Assembly: GCA_037176905.1 (NCBI GenBank)
Contig: JBBBWG010033452.1
Span: forward strand, 1-39,763
Reading direction: 5' to 3'
DNA from: Azolla pinnata
Lineage: Eukaryota > Streptophyta > Polypodiopsida > Salviniales > Salviniaceae
DNA: 39,763 nt
Shown: in pieces, positions 1 through 12,300 of the stretch
How positions within the stretch are numbered: position 1 is the first letter of the stretch
Layout of the letters: every line of letters begins with the position of its first letter
Translations under genes and position numbers: made by a program
The notes under the pieces: generated by a model
Databases searched by the model: none
The model's input: only the letters and a program-made list of their open reading frames with translations
What the model was told of the DNA's origin: nothing

Positions 1-944
1 ACACACAGATTCTGAGTTTTTGTGTGTAATTTTTATACATGAAGCGTGGCAGATGACACCAACGAAATTCGTATACAGAGGTTTGTCTGTATGCGATCGC
101 GATGTAGCCTCGGGGATACGTACAAAATGTTTATTTACTAATGACGCAGTATCTGTTTTAAAAGAAGAAGAGAAAAAAAGGAATAGAGGCATCGGAGCCC
201 TGTTTTCTTGCCGCGGCTTTGGTCGCGATATGGCCTGATAAGAATACGATGAGACAAGAAAACAAGATAAGAACAAGAAGATAAGATATTACGCCACTAA
301 AAGTCGCTCTGAGTATAAGAGCGTCAGAAGGCTATACCAAGACTTATACCTTTAGAGTTAGTAAGCAGTTGATACATGAGTGCCACTTGGCATGCATGTA
401 TGGAATGTATTCCACTCGACGATCATGCGACAACTATATCTCCAGTTAACTCGTAATTCAATGGATCATATATTGTTATAATGATTAGGTTTAAATATAT
501 TTTTTGTTGAAGGTCGCAGGTTTGACTCTTGATAATGACTCACTCGTTCGTCATGTGCCTGTGACAATCCACTTCGGATCGATTCCTGTGCTCGAATCAT
601 AGACTCTCAAATTTACCGGAAGGACTGTCGAAAAGGAGTAGATTAACAAATTATACAAAGCTTAACTAGGGTTCTTCTTATACAGTGCCGCGAAACGAAG
701 TCTCGTAGAATCCCGCAATTTGATTTTGCAATCCGGCACGTTCGAGCAGCATCGTCACCCAGTTTACGGCGTTTGACTCGTTCTCTTGACTACATCGTTC
801 CGAAGCGAGGAATAGAAAGAAGAACCATTTGCCAATGACAGATATTGCCTTTGAGAAAGCTTCAAACGCTTTCCGCTCTGGGACCAAATCTGGTAGCTAT
901 AATCGACGCCATCAGTTCATGATAGGGAAATCCAAGGCCTTGAA

Positions 945-1012
945 GTGAGCAAGATTTGAACCTATGACCTCTTATTAACCTCAAGATCTCTTACAAGTTC
1001 TTAGCACCTTAC
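945..1012 (-). mobile_element. tRNA-derived SINE-like fragment
   Basis: Read on the minus strand, the segment has a degenerate pol III A box followed about 30 bases later by a B-box-like core (GGTTCAAATCT). This is the order and spacing of a tRNA gene or tRNA-derived SINE head. A second B-box-like core (GGTTTGACTC) lies on the plus strand near 516-525. No poly-A tail, full tRNA fold or target duplication could be shown, so this may be a decayed SINE or a tRNA pseudogene. Confidence 0.3.
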
Positions 1013-1900
1013 AGATCTCGAGCTTGTTTGGGAAAAGAAAAACCCATCTCACAGTGGTGGGGCTCATGACAATCCAATTGGTTTTTTTTCCTCGTCGCTC
1101 GATACCACAACCGACTTTCCGTGGCATCTGGAAATAAAAATTCTAGACCGCAGACTCCCAGTGGCACAGGCCTTGTCTGCTTCGATCCTGCGGATTGAAT
1201 GAGAACCATCTTTTTCCAGCTCTGTAAAAAGAGAGTCGTTTCTAATATCGGTCGAAGTTTTTGCCAAATCAGTCTGGGAGGTCAAAGGCGAGATTTAATA
1301 CCATAAATTAAGATTCATCATTAGCAATACACGGTCAATATTACATACCATGCTTGGAGCAGCTCATCTGCCTCAAAACCTTTGTTGTTAACTAGAACCC
1401 CTCCATTCAGATCTTCCAGATGGCCCATTGCTCTTCCCAGTGGTTTGAGATTAGACAATTTCCGATCGCCACCGGCGTCTCCCTAACAACTTGTCCCTCC
1501 AAAAATACAGACTGTGTTATACCAGTCTCTTCTATGGTAGCATGTATTGTTAACTTCAGTGTTGCTGTTATACTGGCCCGCTTTTTTGTTCAGTAAACCT
1601 TCGTTTTATTAAACCTTTCTGAGAAACATAAAATCTTCTTCACTGTGAAGTAAGTAAAGCGGCGCGTCACATTCAGGAGCCGATGATAAAAATTTCAAAT
1701 ATTCATCTAAATGTTCATTTTTTTTCACGCAGATTTGTGCGTATAAATGCATGGATATGTGCATATTCGACTATATGTTTACATTCCTGATTGTATATTG
1801 ACGTGTAAACGGTCGGATACAGGCATATTCACCCGTATATTGAAACATACATGCAGATTCGCCTATATATCTACATCATGTGATTCATATTCGTTTGTAC

Positions 1901-1940
1901 ATGCATACATACATACATACATATATATATACGCATAAAT
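1901..1940. repeat. CATA/TA microsatellite
   Basis: A run of CATA units passes into TA dinucleotides. It lies within a wider AT-rich zone (1740-1990) and explains the Tyr/His/Ile-rich short open frames on both strands there. Confidence 0.8.
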
Positions 1941-2102
1941 ATTCGTATGTTCATGTATATTTACATGTATACGCGCATATTGATCTGTATATGGATAGAT
2001 AAATAGATATAGTAAAATATCTGTGAGGTTAATGGGTTCTTTTTTTTAAAGAAGAAAGGCATTTTTTTCAAGCAAATAAGGATGATGATTTGCAAAACAA
2101 GA

Positions 2103-2222
2103 GCAAAAAGCAAAAAGCAAAAAGCAAAAAGCAAAAAGCAAAAAGCAACAAGCAAAAAGCAAAAAGCAACAAGCAAAAAGCAACAAGCAAAAAGCAAAAA
2201 GCAACAAGCAAAAAGCAAAAGG
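2103..2222. repeat. 7-bp minisatellite (GCAAAAA / GCAACAA)
   Basis: About 17 head-to-tail 7-bp units. Two variants, A (GCAAAAA) and B (GCAACAA), occur in the order six A, B, A A, B, A, B, A A, B, A, followed by degenerate units. Because 7 is not a multiple of 3, all frames cycle through similar codons, giving Lys/Gln/Ser-rich or Leu/Phe/Cys-rich translations on the two strands. It ends about 200 bases before the TMEM230-like start codon, so it lies in that gene's promoter or 5' leader. Confidence 0.9.
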
Positions 2223-2399
2223 CAAGGAAACAGAGAAGAGACCTTCTCCTTCTTCTTCTTCTTCCTCTTCGTCGTCTGTTCCGGGACGAAATCGCAGGGG
2301 AAGAACAGAGGACACGCAGAGGAAGGAACGGACAGAAGGAAGCTACAGAGCAGCGCAGAGCAGAGCAGAGGCACGGGGGCCGAGCGAGAGAGAAAGGGA

Positions 2400-2412
2400 A
2401 TTTAGGGTTTTG
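2400..2412 (+). promoter_or_regulatory. Telo-box in TMEM230-like 5' leader
   Basis: TTTAGGGTTTT lies 14 bases before the start codon. This is the reverse complement of the plant telo-box (AAACCCTAA), a common element of promoters and leaders of housekeeping genes. Its function here is inferred only from sequence and position. Confidence 0.4.
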
Positions 2413-2424
2413 CTGTTTTCCTCC

Positions 2425-4222
2425 ATGGCCTACGTCGACCACACGTTCTCCCTCACCGACGACGGGGACGACGATGAAGATGGGGAGCTCCAAGGCACGC
2501 TCGTCGCCCACAACCGCTTCCCCCTCAAGGACATCGCCTTCGCCGCCATGCTCCTCCTCTCTGGCGCCCTCTGCATCCTCCTCGGCCTCTTCCTCATCTT
2601 CCTCCGCAAGGACCCGGCGCCTCACAGAGCTCCTGGTAAGTCATTGGTCGGATCTTCCCCCCCCCCCTTCTTTCAGAGCCTTTGGGTAGAACTGAAGCAT
2701 GAAGAAGAAACGAGAGTATGTGTGGATGGATACGAATGTTTGTGTTTGTGCATAGCTAAGCATGTATGCATTCGACTCGTTTGTATGTGTAGGTGGATAT
2801 GAATCGTTTGATGTATGCATGCGCTAGCGACAGATTCATCAATAGGATAGATAGGTAGATAGATAAGAGATTCATCCATCCCATGCGTTTCCAATGGACC
2901 TCATGGCATATACTCTTTGTTTTCTGGTATGTGGCCTTGGACCTCCTCGATGCGATGATCCATCGAGATAAATACCAGAGAGATGCCGGTTGTCTAATTA
3001 CCTCGGAAGGGGAGACATACGGCTGCCATTATAAAAGCGTTGCAGAGGCTATAGTTTTCCCAAGCTCTGTTCGATGTGTTGCTGTGAACACATTTAGAGA
3101 AGCTGATCGTGGGAAGAAGTGTCAAATTGCAACAAGTGCGCGACATCATAGAGGGAGATGCTCTCGTCTTTGATCCCATGGTTAGCATAGAGTATGCATG
3201 TCCTCACCAAGTTCAATTCTCAATTGCAAGGTCAATACTACGAGTTGGAGGCTCTGCTTCCTCTTTTTGTCTTCAATGGCATGTGCATCTGTATCCAGAA
3301 GACATTGCTTGATGCTTTCTGTGAGCCGATCATCTGTATTTGGTACAAATGGTGTTTTAATACTTAATATTTATGCGTACCGTGTGCCCAGACAAAACAG
3401 GAAAGACAGTTTTATTCTTAATCTGGTCCGTGTTTGTAGAATTTATTGGTCGGCAATTTGCCTTCTTGTCCTGGATTCTCATAAGCGCATCTAGTTTGAT
3501 GGGTGTCACCCAAATTTTGAGATTGGCATGTCTCCTTCGTTCCAAGATGGCATTTTGGAATCACCTTTTATCAATTCTAGATGTCATTCAATTAGAAAAA
3601 AGGGTAAGCCTCAAGCAAGACTTGATTGTCAGCAGTGCATGGGAATGTCTGGTCTTATGCATCTTTTCTGAAAGTTATTGACACTTTCATGGATATGGTA
3701 GGCTATCCAATCTTCTCTCAACTTCTGTTTTGTGGGGATGTCGATGCATAAATATCTGGGAAATGCTGGTTCACTTTTGAGAGATGATAGAGGGCTTACT
3801 GCTTCTATTGATTATCTCGCTTTTTTGAGGCTGCTGAAACATGTGACTAATCGGTCATCATGCACTCAGTTTTCCCTACATTCCCTACGACACGAGGTAG
3901 GTGTTGGAAGTGTATTGACATGCAACGACGAGTACAACGAACAGTTTTTCCTCGTTAACAAGTCTTGATTGAACAATTCACAGCTATTTTCCGTTGGCTT
4001 TAATATTATTAAAAAAAGCCTCGTCTTTGTGCTTAATCTGATTTGCACCATATTTTTTTTGGTGAGCTTTATTGATCATCGATCCATGTTCTTTTTGCAG
4101 GTTTATTCTTCGCCATATTTGGGGGTTTATTGTTCTTACCAGGATTCTATTACACAAGAATCGCATACTATGCATATAGTGGATACAAGGGCTTTACCTT
4201 AACAGATATACCCACTGTATAG
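2425..4222 (+). CDS. TMEM230-like small membrane protein, 2 exons
   Basis: Exons are 2425-2635 and 4101-4222. The donor GTAAGT and acceptor TTTTTGCAG join in phase 1 to give 110 residues. The N-terminus MAYVDHTFS matches the start of plant TMEM230 homologues and is followed by an acidic stretch (12-21). Two hydrophobic segments follow (about 37-60 and 71-88), then the family signature [13 protein letters not shown] (84-96) and GYKGF (98-102). TMEM230 proteins are endomembrane proteins linked in animals to vesicle trafficking; the plant role is poorly known. The ATG at 2425 is chosen because it gives the conserved N-terminus and sits in CCATGG. The hinge between the two helices ([10 protein letters not shown]) differs from the usual Asp-Arg-Gly-His-Gly form. 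The gene is tail-to-tail with CCZ1. The 1465-bp intron contains only short spurious frames. Confidence 0.9.
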
Positions 4223-5244
4223 AGAAAGTGCGTCGAATCAAAAAATAGCATGAGCAGCCATATATTTGTTGATGTGGCAGCCGCACAGCACAGTTGTGCT
4301 CATGGAAGGAAATGCATGCCTGACCACCCTCTTGTAAAGCGGCAGGTCCTTGCTTGACGTGGTAGAAGTGAGCAAAAAGAATTATCCGTGCTGATATCGC
4401 CCTCAATCCTCACTCCTTTTATTTTTTTTACTTGGCACCATCTGTAAGTAGATCCTATTGACTCGATGGAAGAGAAAACTCTGTCAAAGCTCATGTTTTA
4501 TATATCTTATATATATGTTAACTCAAAAGAAATGGGGATGGTTTCCCAGCAGCAAGAGGATGCTATCTATGCATTGGCCATTCATGGTTTCGATGACAGT
4601 TTCTTCCTCTCGCCAGCCAACTTCCAATTGGAGGTATAAGATATGTCTGGATTTAATGCTATCTAATCAAAGGATATTGCTTCTAAGGTGAAGGAAAGAT
4701 CATATGTGTAATCTCTCTGGATTTTGGTGGTGGTGGGTTCCTCTTGCAAATTTCATTCGTTGTGTTTTTTAGGTATGCAAAGACACCCATTGCTCGTTTT
4801 CTTGCATTCATATAGATAGATAGGGGGTTAGGTCATTTTGATGCCCTCTTCTTTCTTATTGAGATAGAAACAATGCTGTGGCATTCACAAGTTCCCCATG
4901 TGATGAGTTTTTAGTACATCTACGAGGGTAGATGACCTGCCTTTAAAGTCTCTGGACAAGTAAAAAGATTTGAAGAGTTTCATCATAAAGTGTGTTGGAG
5001 AAATCATTGAGCAACAGCGCATGTCAAATTGACCACTGAAGGGGGTGATAAGGCAACATCTACGATCTTTATCTTTGATGTCAACAGCTCAAAGGGTTGG
5101 CACAGATTCATGCCGACATATTTGAAGATGCCATGATTGATTGAGAATGCTCAACATGGACAATGATTCCAGATGAGATTGGCATGTAAATTCAGTTGAG
5201 GTGGAAAACCTCACACATGGAGAAAACCTCTCCAATGAGTTCAG
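4223..5244. other. TMEM230-like 3' region and intergenic sequence
   Basis: This stretch follows the TMEM230-like stop codon. It probably includes the 3' UTR, but I cannot fix a polyadenylation site. Short frames around 4458-4691 lack recognisable motifs. Confidence 0.5.
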
Positions 5245-5873
5245 CTACTAGTGTGTAAGAAAAGATGGTACGATGCAATACACTCCGTTTTCTAGCTCTA
5301 CTAACGACACAATGTACCATTAATCTCACAAAGAACTCGAACCAAGTTTCTCACAAGCTTCACAGCATTTCAAGATTTGTAAGATGCTTTAAGTTAATCA
5401 ATTATGTCACCAAAACAATTGGGTATAGTCGATCAACAGCTTGCAAATTGCTATTCTTTCGAATAAAAAACTTACAAATGCAATTAATCGGCTTTTTCCT
5501 TACCAGCAGACTGATCTTTTACTGTAACCGAATACATTTTTGGCAGCGACGAGTTTCGACTACTAGTGTGTAAGAAAAGATGGTACAATGCAATACACTC
5601 CGTTTTCTAGCTCTACTAACGACACAATGTACCATTAATCTCACAAAGAACTCGAACCAAGTTTCTCACAAGCTTCACAGCATTTCAAGATTTGTAAGAT
5701 GCTTTAAGTTAATCAATTATGTCACCAAAACAATTGGGTATAGTCGATCAACAGCTTGCAAATTGCTATTCTTTCGAATAAAAAACTTACAAATGCAATT
5801 AATCGGCTTTCCTTACCAGCAGACTGATCTTTTACTGTAACCGAATACATTTTTGGCAGCGATGAGTTTCGAT
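5245..5873. repeat. 315-bp tandem direct duplication
   Basis: Two head-to-tail copies, 5245-5559 and 5560-5873, differ at only a few positions: for example C/T in CGACGAG versus CGATGAG, and a two-base length change in a T run near 5492/5806. Each copy contains an open frame beginning MVRC or MVQC, but that is a by-product of the duplication. The near-identity implies a recent event. The unit resembles no gene or known transposon end that I recognise. Confidence 0.93.
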
Positions 5874-6327
5874 TGATTCCTTACACTTCAAAATCCTTTC
5901 AAGAATGAAAGGAAGGTTTATTCGGAAATAATTTCCACCTCTCGACTAAAAGGATTCTGCTTATAGGTTTATTTGGTTATCTGTGATCCACAAACACCTT
6001 CATAATATTACACAAAAAGAAAGAAATGCTGATCATACCGTGCACGAAGATCGGTGACTTCAGATAATAATATGGAATGAATGGAGAAGAGAATTGGCAT
6101 TCTACAGGTACCCTTAAGCGTCCTGCCAAACCTACACTTCAGATGGCACTTGGTTTCCAACAGTTGAAAGCATCAAAACTCCAATGTAATAGTTGTACCT
6201 ACCAACAGATAGCCGCATCAGAGCACGGTCTCTTACACTGCAATAAATATGAATAAGGGAACAGTTGTTACCTTTACTCTCAGTTCTTATTCGAGTACAG
6301 CTTCCTTGGACACAAATGGTACTGTGT
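5874..6327. other. Intergenic spacer between convergent genes
   Basis: This is the sequence between the 315-bp duplication and the CCZ1 stop codon. It probably includes the CCZ1 3' UTR on the minus strand. No coding signal was seen; the frame at 6132-6350 on the minus strand overlaps the last CCZ1 exon out of frame. Confidence 0.45.
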
Positions 6328-9300
6328 CTAGTCGGAACAAAATATCCCATTACAATACCTGCAGTAAATTAATTGATCTGCTTAGGCCAGAGAATATTTA
6401 AATAGTCAATGCAAACCTTTCAGATCATTCACAACAATTAATTGATCGAGTAGGACCACAGAAGAATTAAACAGTGAAAATCTTTTATGTTGGGCAATTT
6501 CCACAACACTGCTCTTCAAGGAGTGCCAACAAAGTATGTTATCTCAAAGGGTATAGATGGAGGATGATTTCTGTTTTCTGACCATTTATACCGGTGGAGG
6601 ATCTCCTTCACATGTTTGCTCTCCTCTGCCAAGTAGCTGCTCAGTTCAATTAGGTAGTAGAAATCTCTGCCAGTTCTCCTAATAGAACGTTAAGTATTAC
6701 GTTCATTAAGGGACAACTATATTAATTTCTTCTTTGGCCAGTTGTATTGCTTCTAGAATAATTGAATGTTATTCAAGAATTTGGACAATGTTTTATTTGT
6801 TGCACTGGCCAATGTCTGTAACAAAGCTCCTGTCCAGCACTTCCGCTGCTACAAAAGAATCTGTATAGCTTTTCAACATTAATTTAGACCTAGACTAAAG
6901 ATAAAGCACCTCACTCAAATACTCTCTCTATATCCTCAGCGTATTCACAAAGGCATTTCCCTCCACATGCGCCATTAATCCAACATGCTGTTAGCCAAGC
7001 ATGACAAGCTCAAGCCGCCTTAACATAAACAAAGAAGGAGCCACACCGAGCCAATAAGCTGCAGCTTAGCTTAAGGACATAAATAGTGGCTTTATAGTTG
7101 ATTTGGCTTGGCTTAATGGCCAAGTTCAGCTTGAGGTTGAGCTGGGTCAAGCCAATCAAAAGCTGCCATGGCGAAGTCAAGCCAAATTGAGTTGATCCTT
7201 CTAATTCCAAAACTCATAGACCTGATTTCTCCCTGATTCAGATACTTTTTTTTCTATCAAGAAATGTCTCATTGCATCATTATTAATAAGGCTATTCTGT
7301 AAACATACAAAGGCATACCTGCGACTAAATTTTTCAGTGGATTCAGCAGTAAGCAGCAAAGTTTCACTTCCTCGTTCTAGTACTAAATAAAGCTCATTGT
7401 TCCCTCGAATCCTTGCAACCACCCATGCATTGCTCCGGGTCCTGACACATGTTTCTATATCATAGGGTTGTGGTGAAGTTCTTCTCTCAGATCTTGCTTT
7501 AGCAGCATCAATCTCTGCCCTTACTTTGTTAATTGATAATAATGAATCCTGAAACAATCAGCAGATAATGAACAATCCTGAAAAAGAAAGATCGTTTCAC
7601 TATATCAAGCTTTTCAAGAATTTCTTCTATAGTCAATCACCTTGGTTAAAGTAGCCACCTTATTGTTAGGCGATGCTTTGCATATCTTAGTGTCATGATC
7701 AATGCAGAGATAGCGATATCCTGCAACATGGTTAGTATTAATCCCTCCCCAATCCTTCGAAATTTTCTCTTCCAGAGACCCCAGCTTCCCAGATATCTAC
7801 AAAACAACAGAACATAAAATAAGAAAAACAAAACAACGGTACCAGAAAAAATCACATAATATCAATGGAGAGAAATTAACAATCCGACAGAATGCAAACA
7901 CAAACATGGAAGACTTCACATGTTAAAAATTCTGCTTTACAGAGCTTATACTCGTGGCTAAGATAATAATTTGCCATCTTCACTTCTGCTGTAAAGGGTT
8001 AAATTCTGGTATGATATAAGTTTAAGGTAGTCAGGTAGTAAAGTGTGAAGCAAATGAAAATAAATCACCCAATAACAATGAAACCTTTCCAAAAGAAAGT
8101 CCGATTTAAGGCCATTCTTCAATCTATGTGATTTCAGTTCTCACGCATATGCCTATATTAAAGGAGACTACATGAACTAATGATAATCACAATGCTCAGT
8201 TCTCAGCAGAAAAATGAGTAAAACAGAAAGTCCTTGGTGTACAATGTACATCTAGTTCAAGAGAGCATAACTATATTCAAAGAATAACCTTATGACAGTT
8301 CCATCTGCATGTGTAAAAAGAAGGCAAAAGCAACAATCAAGTAATCACAATTTACATCACAATTACCTATTATCCTGGTTAGGCCAAGTAACATATGATT
8401 CTGCTATTCATCCACAACAATGGTCTATATGCAGAACATAACAAACTGAAAGAGAAAAAGAGAAAGATGAAGAGTGGGCTATAACCACCCTTACATCCTT
8501 ATATAAATTTAAGATGTAGCATCAAAACCTTTTCGAGAATTTGAGTTTGGAAGTGTGTTCCTCCAAGAGCAGCATGTGATTCGGGAGTTAATAAGACAAG
8601 AGTAAGCTGCTTATTTTGATAAACGCACATCTGCATTTTTTCCTCCTGCAACCAGATAATGGGCACAATATCATTTGATCCCTCAGATAGTAGTCCCCAC
8701 ACATTTGTTGCCAGGAAACCGTCTTGTTCTCGCCACCATTTATCACGTTGCATAGGCCTGGGTGGTGGAATAGACCCTCCTGCAGAGTTCTGAACAGCCT
8801 CTAGGTTATTCTTCAAATCAGCAACAGATTGGCTTGGATGAGACTGAACCTTCTTTGGGGTACGGCCAGTTGTCACTGAAATAATGGCAGGTGTCAAACG
8901 CATCCTTGCATAGGCATACACACGAGCTGCTTCAACCTAGCATAGTATCACAACATGCTCAGCAGGACACTGTTAATAGAAGGGATACTAGAAAGCAGGA
9001 CGGCCTGCTTCTCCTACAATTATTGTATGTCTGCTTGCTTGAACATAAATTGAGATATACTCACAGGAGGAAGCGATGTTGAAACTAAAAGATCTTGAAA
9101 GAGAAGCATTGTGTGGAAACTTCTCCCACTCCCAAACAACGATAGCAGCAGGCCAACTGTTGACTGTAAATAGGTAGGAAATGTGATCAACATGTCCATT
9201 CACAAGGCAGTGAAATCGTTGAAGGCTGAAACACCACTCTATACAGTTCTTTAAACATTTAATAGCAATACCAATAGAGCAATGTAACAGGATTTCCACT

Positions 9301-12300
9301 TGGATAAGGAATAAATAGGAGAGATTTAGTGAAACATAATGCATGAACTTAAACGTTGGCTACTTCACCTGCACCTCAAGTGCTGTGTTACGTTCTAAGG
9401 CAATTGTTTGAATTGTTCCTCTTTCCTGAAGGCTTTCATAAATAGAGGGCAGTAGCGTTTTCTTTCCAATAACAACATCTGCAACAGATCAAAGTCCCTA
9501 AATCACAATGAGGAATTACAAGAATCAGAAACCAAAGTTGTCATACCTGACAAATAATCTGGAAAAAATGCACGCAGACAACTTCTGGCCATGTCTCCAT
9601 TTGGATTCTTTGCCAGCAGCGATTTTATGGAACCATAAAATAGAGCAAATAACCCATATGCCTCTTCCAAGATGGACCGTACTGCACTGATTCTTCCAAG
9701 ATCATTTTCTTTCTTCTTCTCTAACACCTGTTCCAGCACATCATCATCATGCATTTCTTCATATCATTCCAATGAACTAAAGATACATTATACAAAAATT
9801 ATTTTCTTGAGCCAAATTCTTTGTTCAATACCAAAAAATGCCACCACGGCCTTATCTAGTGGAAATACCAGCTCAGAGCCATCCTTATACCAAATTAAAG
9901 ACTCGTCAGGTATTAAATCTTCACAATCATATTCAAGCATTGCATGATCACAACAATCTTGAAACCTCTTTCTTCATCAAGATCTATCCGCTTAGTAGCA
10001 CGTGGATGTACAAATGCTGACAATTTAGAATTACAGCCATTTAAATCAGTTCAAATTTGAAACTTGCATCACGTTAGGCCAATTCAGGTCCCTTTAACTT
10101 TAATTGTGTATCATGCATGCAGCATCTTAGGGAAGATACAGGACCTTAAGATCATATTATAGCTGTTAAATCAGGAGCAGTAACAGTTAACATAGCTAAA
10201 ATATAACAATCGTCAAGTATACACACAGACTAAGATCATGTCGTGTGTCTATATCTGGTGGATGAAAGCGAATAAATCAAGCAACCGCAAAACGGTTTTA
10301 CATTGAGTGCACAGAAGCTTTCATTCAAATTGTTCTACATCGGTTGTCTTCCATTCATCACATCTGTATATAGAAGTTTTCCATGATTCCTTCTTTCTAA
10401 TAAAGTACCTGACAATGACACGATCTTAGAATATCCATGTCATGTACAATGATGATTCTATCTTGATAAGTGCTCACATAAAATATTGGAGATATTGCAA
10501 GGAGGGGCATCACCAGCAATGGCACAATGTACAAAATATGTGACATTATGCAAGGAAAGCATACTACATGGCAGTGGACAAAAAAAAGCTTCAACAACAA
10601 AATGGAGTATAATGGTGGCCTTCGACATAAGCTATGTGTAGATATTAACCAATCAGTACTAATCAGAGTCAATTGCTTTGACTGCTCAGTTCCAATATAT
10701 GAAGGCATATAATAACAGTCCTCTCACTACTTTGGATGCACATTTTATATGACTTTTGAAAGTACACTAGCACAGCTTACAAAAATATCAATACCCTCTT
10801 GTATTATTAAGGTACCACAACATCCTGAATGTGGCACCACCATGACCACAGAGCGCTATGTTTGTTTTCAATCCTGCCCATTTTCCTTCTATACCCTTGC
10901 AACTGGAGCTTACTCCAATACCCACCACATTGCACAATATGCTTTTGTAGAAAATTGCTAGAATCTTGAGTAGATACAACAATTGAGGTATGCAATGTAT
11001 GATCATGACTGAGTACAATGATATCAAAACAGTTGCAGGATAAAGAGAATCTGAATTCAGCAATGGTATGGAATTTTTCTTTTGAACTCCCAATAATTAA
11101 GTGTCTGGTAATAAAATGTACTCATTTTTCACTGAAAGAGAATTTTCAATATATTGTATGCAGGAAATATCTTTCTCTATTTTCAATCCTAATAATAAGT
11201 TGATGTATTTATTTCAACGATATAAAAAAGGAAACATATTTTAATGTCATTTTCCTATTGTTGTGATTCTTCTATATTAAACAGGCATAAATTTACATTC
11301 ATTAACAATATAAATAGATGATCATGTTTTAATGTCATTTTCCAGTTGTTGTGATTCTTCTGATTTTAAACAGGAATAAATTTACAATCGTTGGTATTCT
11401 TAAAGAGCATTGAAAGAGCCCTTGTTATGTGTAGACAAAGAAAGTCACGAGCAGCAGAATCAAATTTTGTGGCATTATACAGTGCTGGAGAATCAATATT
11501 CAAGAGTAGATGCACTTCACATGGCACTACTCTTGTTTAACCTTTCTCCATTCCTATGTGTTTTCTAGGTTGAGATCATTATTTTGAGTTATAGAAATCA
11601 AGTTAAGCTGTCCCTGAATTCGACAACCTGCAATAATATGATCACTAGAAGCTGAGGTTATACATTTAACAGTGTGATGCCGACGGTAAGTATAATGTCA
11701 TTAAGAGATCTTCTGGAAAACTGGACACTAATTCCAGAATAAAACTGACCCAGCCCATAAACATTAGAATGTCATGGCATGCTTCTAGAACGCACAGTAG
11801 TATGAGCAAAAAAGTGAATAAAATGTAAAAAACGCAATAAACCAAGTAATACTGATTGGCTATGACCTCTAATACAACTTACCATCAGCATCCATATATC
11901 CTCTTCAGGCTGCAGGAAAATATGTGTTTTCTTATCTGATTCGATTTCTTCACAAGGAGAATCTGGTGAGAATATCCTGCAGCCAAAAATACACCCGACT
12001 AAGAATTTTGCAGTTATTTCCTTTTTCTCTTTCACAATTTACATGTAGTCATATGAGACATGAAAACATTTGAAGATATATTTTCTCATGTTGTTCTTAT
12101 AGGTCATTTTGGCCCCTTAAAATACATTACTATATGCTTCTTCCCTTCTTGCTTTCTATCTTTCTTTACCTTTGGGTAATGTAAAACCCTTTTGACAACC
12201 TTTCTCCAATCCACATAAAGACAATACCAAGCTCCTTAGATAGGACGGAAAGAAAGACAAGCCAAGACATACTGAAGCCTGTCACCGTATTACAGCATAG

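Larger units (their letters stand above)
1..2102. other. Gene-poor left flank
   Basis: I see no convincing coding region here. Short open frames exist but lack conserved motifs, good splice structure or plausible composition. The stretch 1740-1990 is AT-rich and full of CATA/TATA simple repeats. Two places, near 505-530 on the plus strand and 945-1012 on the minus strand, resemble tRNA-derived promoter boxes of plant SINEs and are listed separately. Nothing identifies the 3' end of a gene entering from the left. Confidence 0.5.

Noticed and set aside
2068-2689. Long Lys/Ser/Gln-rich and Leu/Phe/Cys-rich frames on both strands
   Set aside because: They are translations of the 7-bp minisatellite continuing into the shadow of the TMEM230-like exon.
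5265-5840. Two similar 86-102-codon frames as a small gene family
   Set aside because: They arise because the 315-bp unit is duplicated; there is no motif, splice structure or codon pattern to support coding.
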